NCBI GenBank assembly: GCA_965197555.1
Contig: OZ240213.1
Span: 186,001 to 250,000, forward strand
Direction of reading: 5' to 3'
Length of the DNA stretch: 64,000 nt
Source of the DNA: G965197555 sp965197555
GTDB taxonomy: Bacteria > Chloroflexota > Dehalococcoidia > Lucifugimonadales > UBA3495
Below, piece by piece: positions 61,062 to 64,000 of the stretch (positions are counted from its first letter, which is position 1; each line of letters begins with the position of its first letter). The position numbers were made by a program, and so were the translations under genes. A model generated the notes under the pieces. The model was not told where the DNA came from, ran no database searches, and was given only the letters and a program-made list of their open reading frames with translations.

Positions 61062-61541
61062 ATGAAGGGCGATGACAGTGTACTCAACGCTTTGAACGGT
61101 GCCCTGCAGGGAGAGCTCACCGCTATAAACATGTATTTTATTCAAGCAAAGATCTGCCACAAGTGGGGCTACCGCAAGCTAGGTCAGAAGCAATACCTCG
61201 AGTCAATAGAGGAAATGAGGCACGCGGAGGAAGGTATTGAACGAATTCTATACCTAGATGGGCTGCCCTCCATCCATATGGATCCGTTCCACATTGGCAC
61301 AAACGTAAAAGAGATGTTCGAGTCCGGGTTGGAACTGGAGTTGAAGGGCGTCGACACTTACAACGAGGGTATTAAGACCTGTCTGAGTGCCGGCGACGCG
61401 GGGAGCAGAGAGATCCTGGAGCATATACTGGTTCAGACCGAGAAACATGTCGAATGGCTAGAATCCCAGCTCCATCTCATAAACGAAGTGGGTCTGGACA
61501 ATTATCTAGCCGACCAGATAGGGGAGGAAGTTTCCAGCTAA
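61062..61541 (+). CDS. bfr: Bacterioferritin
   Basis: A 159-residue four-helix iron-storage protein that forms a 24-mer with haem. Ligands Glu18, Glu51, Met52 (haem) and His54 lie in the expected EEMRHAE context. Glu93 in LELELKG aligns with the next ferroxidase ligand. His129 is present in QTEKHVEW, but the Glu three residues earlier in the typical EEGH pattern is Thr126 here. The ferroxidase centre may therefore be altered. It is convergent with the DtxR-family gene, with a 4-nt stop overlap. Confidence 0.92.
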   Translation: MKGDDSVLNALNGALQGELTAINMYFIQAKICHKWGYRKLGQKQYLESIEEMRHAEEGIERILYLDGLPSIHMDPFHIGTNVKEMFESGLELELKGVDTYNEGIKTCLSAGDAGSREILEHILVQTEKHVEWLESQLHLINEVGLDNYLADQIGEEVSS

Positions 61542-62296
61542 CTGAGGTCCGGCTCCGCGGGACGGACTAGGATTTTCCGAGCGACGTCGTATCCCATCGA
61601 AACCCGGTCCGTCGCTGTCTCAACTGTCAATACGCCCACATAAGGCGTGGCCTCTAGGACCTTAATTTCTCGGTCTGGGACCACGCTTGACTCCACCAAA
61701 AAACGCAGAAGCTCAATGTCGTCTTCGGGCACTCGGTCTACCACGTAGGATTCCGCAGTAGAAGCCACGTCCAAAGTTAAACTATCGGCGCCTGTATTGG
61801 GCTGGCCCATGCCTGGGATCGGGCGCCCAAATGGCGATTTGTGCGGGTAGCCCAGGCGCTCCATTAACCGCTCTTGAATTTCTGGGGACATGCCATGCTC
61901 CAAGCGGTGTGCCTCCATATGGGCCCGGTGTAGGTCCATACCCACCAACCGGACCACCAACCATTCGGCGAGCCGGTGCCGCCGGGCCATATCCGCCCCC
62001 ACGTTTATACCCCGCTCGGTGAGCTGAATCCTTTTATCAGCGTCCAAGTCCACCAACCCCTGTTTTTGCATCCTACGGATCATCGCCGCCACCGACGGCA
62101 CAGAAGTGCCCAAGCTTTCCGTGGCGGGGAGATATCTTAGATAATCCGTCAATTGGGTGACCGTTGGGAATTCCATATCTTCCCGCATTTTGTACAGACA
62201 CAGCAGATAGTTTTCCGTAGCTGGTGAGAGCCGTCTCGCTGATGTGTCTTGCGTTGGAATATTTACCTTCTTTCCCCTAGCTGCGGTGGCAACCAT
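61538..62296 (-). CDS. DtxR-family metal-dependent regulator
   Basis: A 252-residue regulator. The winged helix starts LSPATENYLLCLYKMREDME then FPTVTQLTDYLR; the dimerisation and metal-binding helix is RHRLAEWLVVRLVGMDLHRA and HRLEHGMSPEIQERLMERLG. A C-terminal SH3/FeoA-like domain follows. The N-terminal 25 residues are extra. It would sense iron or manganese and repress uptake genes. It overlaps the bacterioferritin gene in convergent orientation, so coupled iron storage and control are plausible. Confidence 0.9.
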   Translation of the reverse strand: MVATAARGKKVNIPTQDTSARRLSPATENYLLCLYKMREDMEFPTVTQLTDYLRYLPATESLGTSVPSVAAMIRRMQKQGLVDLDADKRIQLTERGINVGADMARRHRLAEWLVVRLVGMDLHRAHMEAHRLEHGMSPEIQERLMERLGYPHKSPFGRPIPGMGQPNTGADSLTLDVASTAESYVVDRVPEDDIELLRFLVESSVVPDREIKVLEATPYVGVLTVETATDRVSMGYDVARKILVRPAEPDLS

Positions 62297-62507
62297 ACTC
62301 CGTCCTCCTGCCTCAGGCTGATACTAACCCTGGCTATCGGGCCTCACTATTGGTCTTGTGGCAACTGATCTTTTGTACTCATCACGAATCATTATATCAC
62401 CGGAGGGATTACGTAATGTTATTACCCAATACTTATTGAAACTTGCGATAGTAAAGCACCATCCTGACCATTACATTACGGGAATTATTTCACAAATACG
62501 AAAACTA

Positions 62508-62536
62508 TTGACATTATGATTCATAATATATATTAT
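62508..62536 (+). promoter_or_regulatory. sigma70-type promoter of the UspA gene
   Basis: TTGACA and TATTAT are 17 bp apart. The frame that opens at 62516 lies within it, so the gene must begin downstream, at the GTG at 62570 (GGTGAGG upstream). The spacer includes the AT-rich palindrome TTATGATTCATAA, a possible operator. Confidence 0.65.
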
Positions 62537-62569
62537 TTCGATACAGCAACCCAATTGGTGAGGATTGAA

Positions 62570-63025
62570 GTGTATCGAAAAATTCTGGTTCCCCTAGACG
62601 GGTCCATCACCCAGTCGGGAAAGGCGATTGAAGCGGCTCTAGAGCTGCTCCACCCGGAGGGTGAAGGGATTCTGCTTCGTGTGCTTCCGCCTGGAGGGTC
62701 TAGTCCGGTATCGCTCCGTTATGTGTCCGCCAGCCATGCGGAACGCGAGGAACGCTCGTTGGCCAAGGGATACTTGGACTACTTCGCCAACCAGCTAAAT
62801 GACATTTCAGGCGGAGGGTGGCGATCTGAGGTTATTGTATCCAAGTCTGTGGCCCAGGGGATCGCGGACTTTGCTGTTCAGGAGCAGGTCGACTTGATAG
62901 CAATGTACACTCACGATCGCCGGGGGCTAGCGAAATTCATGAAGGGCAGCATCACCGAGGCGGTGAAAGCGCGGGCGAATACGGAGGTTAGGGCAATCCG
63001 GCCCAGGGAACTCATAGCAGCTTAA
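62570..63025 (+). CDS. Universal stress protein A family protein
   Basis: A 151-residue UspA domain: VYRKILVPLDGSITQSGKAI at the start and EQVDLIAMYTHDRRGLAKFM then KGSITEAVKARANTEVRAIR at the end. The ATP motif G-x2-G-x9-G(S/T) is only partly conserved, since the first Gly of the usual GRRG element is replaced by DRRG. It would respond to stress; nucleotide binding is uncertain. GTG 62570 has GGTGAGG upstream. It precedes two small orphan genes. Confidence 0.85.
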   Translation: MYRKILVPLDGSITQSGKAIEAALELLHPEGEGILLRVLPPGGSSPVSLRYVSASHAEREERSLAKGYLDYFANQLNDISGGGWRSEVIVSKSVAQGIADFAVQEQVDLIAMYTHDRRGLAKFMKGSITEAVKARANTEVRAIRPRELIAA

Positions 63026-63268
63026 GGTATTCCAACCCAAAAGCCGAGGACGAAACCATCCAAGGGAATGCGGCGTCATCATAAACCGTGACTGCTGGTG
63101 CCCCTTCTGGGTCGCTCTGAGAAACTATTCTGTAGTCTTCGGTGTTAAAGGGGGTACCAGCGTCACTCCCCCAGAACGGGGGCTCTAGATATTCCAAATT
63201 CGGCAGTTTGCATGGGATACAGGATCACCAATTAGGACCGATGTACTTCTAGCGCTCGGAGGTGTGCC

Positions 63269-63460
63269 ATGGTAACGCTGGTAGCGGAGCCGGAAGTCAA
63301 GGCAGTTGAAGTTCAGGTCCAACCCGTACAAGCCCCGGTTAATTATTGGTACTACTGGGTCCCCTGTGTTGGGGTGAAGTACTACGTTTTTGACGACGGA
63401 GAAGTACAGCAACCCAACGTCGATCACCTCTTAACTAATGCTTTCATAGACTGGCTCTGA
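63269..63460 (+). CDS. Small VPC-motif protein, second copy of the motif
   Basis: A 63-residue protein of unknown function. After an acidic/Val-rich start (EPEVKAVEVQVQPVQAPV) it has NYWYYWVPCVGVKYYVFDDG and a C-terminal tail with FIDWL. The YW-YYWVPCVGVKYYVF core matches HWFYSVPCAGVRYYSF in the small protein at 31836-32027. GGAGGTG precedes the ATG. It follows the UspA gene by about 240 nt, so a stress link is possible. Confidence 0.65.
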   Translation: MVTLVAEPEVKAVEVQVQPVQAPVNYWYYWVPCVGVKYYVFDDGEVQQPNVDHLLTNAFIDWL

Positions 63461-63532
63461 CAAACCTGATCTAGCCTCTTTTTGATTCGGACTCAAGGCA
63501 AATCAGCCGCACCGGACCGTGAGGTGTCTGTA

Positions 63533-63742
63533 ATGGATATACACTCAGTTGGTAGAGAAGCTTACCCTAGGACCTGGCCGGAGTACGAGCGACTGGTTCT
63601 ACATAACGCTGAAGACCCTGAGGTTGTCATTGGATTCCGGCCGGGTGGTTGGAAACAATACGTCCGGCAATTTCTTGGTGGTACCGAGGACACCTGGGAA
63701 GGCTTCGAATTGGGAGACCCGCTGGACGCAGTGGTCGGCTAA
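63533..63742 (+). CDS. Small protein of unknown function
   Basis: A 69-residue protein from ATG 63533, which has GAGGTG upstream; the frame opens at 63482. It reads WPEYERLVLHNAEDPEVVIG, then FRPGGWKQYVRQFLGGTEDT and a C-terminal GDPLDAVVG. No family recognised. It follows the VPC-motif gene 72 nt downstream and is probably its operon partner. From 63743 to the end of the window nothing else is seen. Confidence 0.5.
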   Translation: MDIHSVGREAYPRTWPEYERLVLHNAEDPEVVIGFRPGGWKQYVRQFLGGTEDTWEGFELGDPLDAVVG

Positions 63743-64000
63743 CAAAACTGCGCATTCCCAGCCTTCTTCTTCCTCGGAAACAATTGCGGAGCAACTCATT
63801 AGTTATCCATGGCTCTTTTGGCCGGACTAATCTATCGCTAGACCGTGTGTGACAAGCAGGACCGGAGGCTTGTGCTGCATTGGGTGACCAAGCCACCATC
63901 TATTGGTACGAGCGCGCCACGCGGCTGAGTTGATCGGAAGTGATTCATGGATGGTTATTGTTCCAAGTGCAAGTTTAATAGAGAGATTCTAAATTCCCGT

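Noticed and set aside
1..64000. CRISPR array, rRNA operon, prophage or transposase genes
   Set aside because: No regularly spaced repeats, no rRNA segments and no transposase or integrase motifs were seen.

Overview
The window reads as a single chromosomal stretch of a moderately GC-rich bacterium, most likely a member of the Chloroflexota (Dehalococcoidia or the SAR202 group). This assignment is an inference from gene content. The signs are a YacL-like PIN/TRAM protein followed by ispD-ispF-cysS; a DnaD-type primosome protein next to dnaB; many class III (CaiB/BaiF) CoA-transferases, luciferase-like flavin enzymes and MaoC-type dehydratases; an F420-type deazaflavin oxidoreductase; a DUF1800/DUF1501 pair; and frequent GTG/TTG starts. 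There is no rRNA operon and no CRISPR array. Two tRNA genes are visible: Ser-GGA and one with anticodon CAT.

Layout. 1-9 kb: small-molecule enzymes (VOC dioxygenase-like proteins, HAD phosphatase, luciferase-like oxidoreductase, gamma-glutamyltransferase, PIG-L deacetylase, PEP-mutase-family lyase), then a DUF429/cupin block that was tandemly duplicated and has partly decayed. 9-18 kb: DUF2851, a CoA-transferase, the yacL-ispD-ispF-cysS isoprenoid/tRNA-charging operon, and a glycolate-oxidase-like flavoprotein with a 2-hydroxyacid dehydrogenase. 18-28 kb: secreted proteins, a RecB-like nuclease candidate beside tRNA-Ser, a Rieske ferredoxin, signal peptidase I, and an unusual three-domain enzyme (DHDPS-like lyase + MfnB-like furan synthase + TusA-like domain) near a gluconolactonase-like protein and a BNR propeller. 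28-37 kb is the accessory part. It holds a Doc-type toxin-antitoxin pair, an HpaB-family monooxygenase, a decayed sugar-dehydrogenase-like gene, an HspR-like/Hsp20 heat-shock locus with a frameshifted Hsp20, and a 2.8-kb segment with an HNH nuclease, a membrane protein and higBA. That segment lies between a tRNA(CAT) gene and a copy of the tRNA 3' half. 37-46 kb: a pair of CoA-transferases, one lacking the catalytic Asp, a PfkB kinase, a DUF192 lipoprotein, two MaoC-like hydratases, a second signal peptidase, a Gfo/Idh dehydrogenase and a two-domain dCTP deaminase. 46-53 kb: a surface protein with repeated conserved-motif domains, and the replication operon rplI-dnaB-dnaD-like-tandem dnaC-like. 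53-64 kb: TenA, a patch of REP-like repeats, an NHL propeller, the DUF1800/DUF1501 operon, uppP with a non-canonical start, an SDR dehydrogenase, an Lrp-ligand-domain protein, bacterioferritin convergent with a DtxR-family regulator, and UspA with small orphan proteins.

How the genes work together. The housekeeping operons (ispDF-cysS, rplI-dnaB-dnaD-dnaC) are tightly packed. The many CoA-transferases, hydratases and flavin or deazaflavin oxidases suggest oxidation of diverse organic acids. The most unusual items are the three-domain fusion at 23.8 kb, the tandem AAA+ helicase-loader-like protein at 49-50 kb, the tRNA-bounded mini-island at 34-37 kb, and two small proteins that share a Trp-Tyr/VPC/GV-YY motif and both lie next to stress genes.
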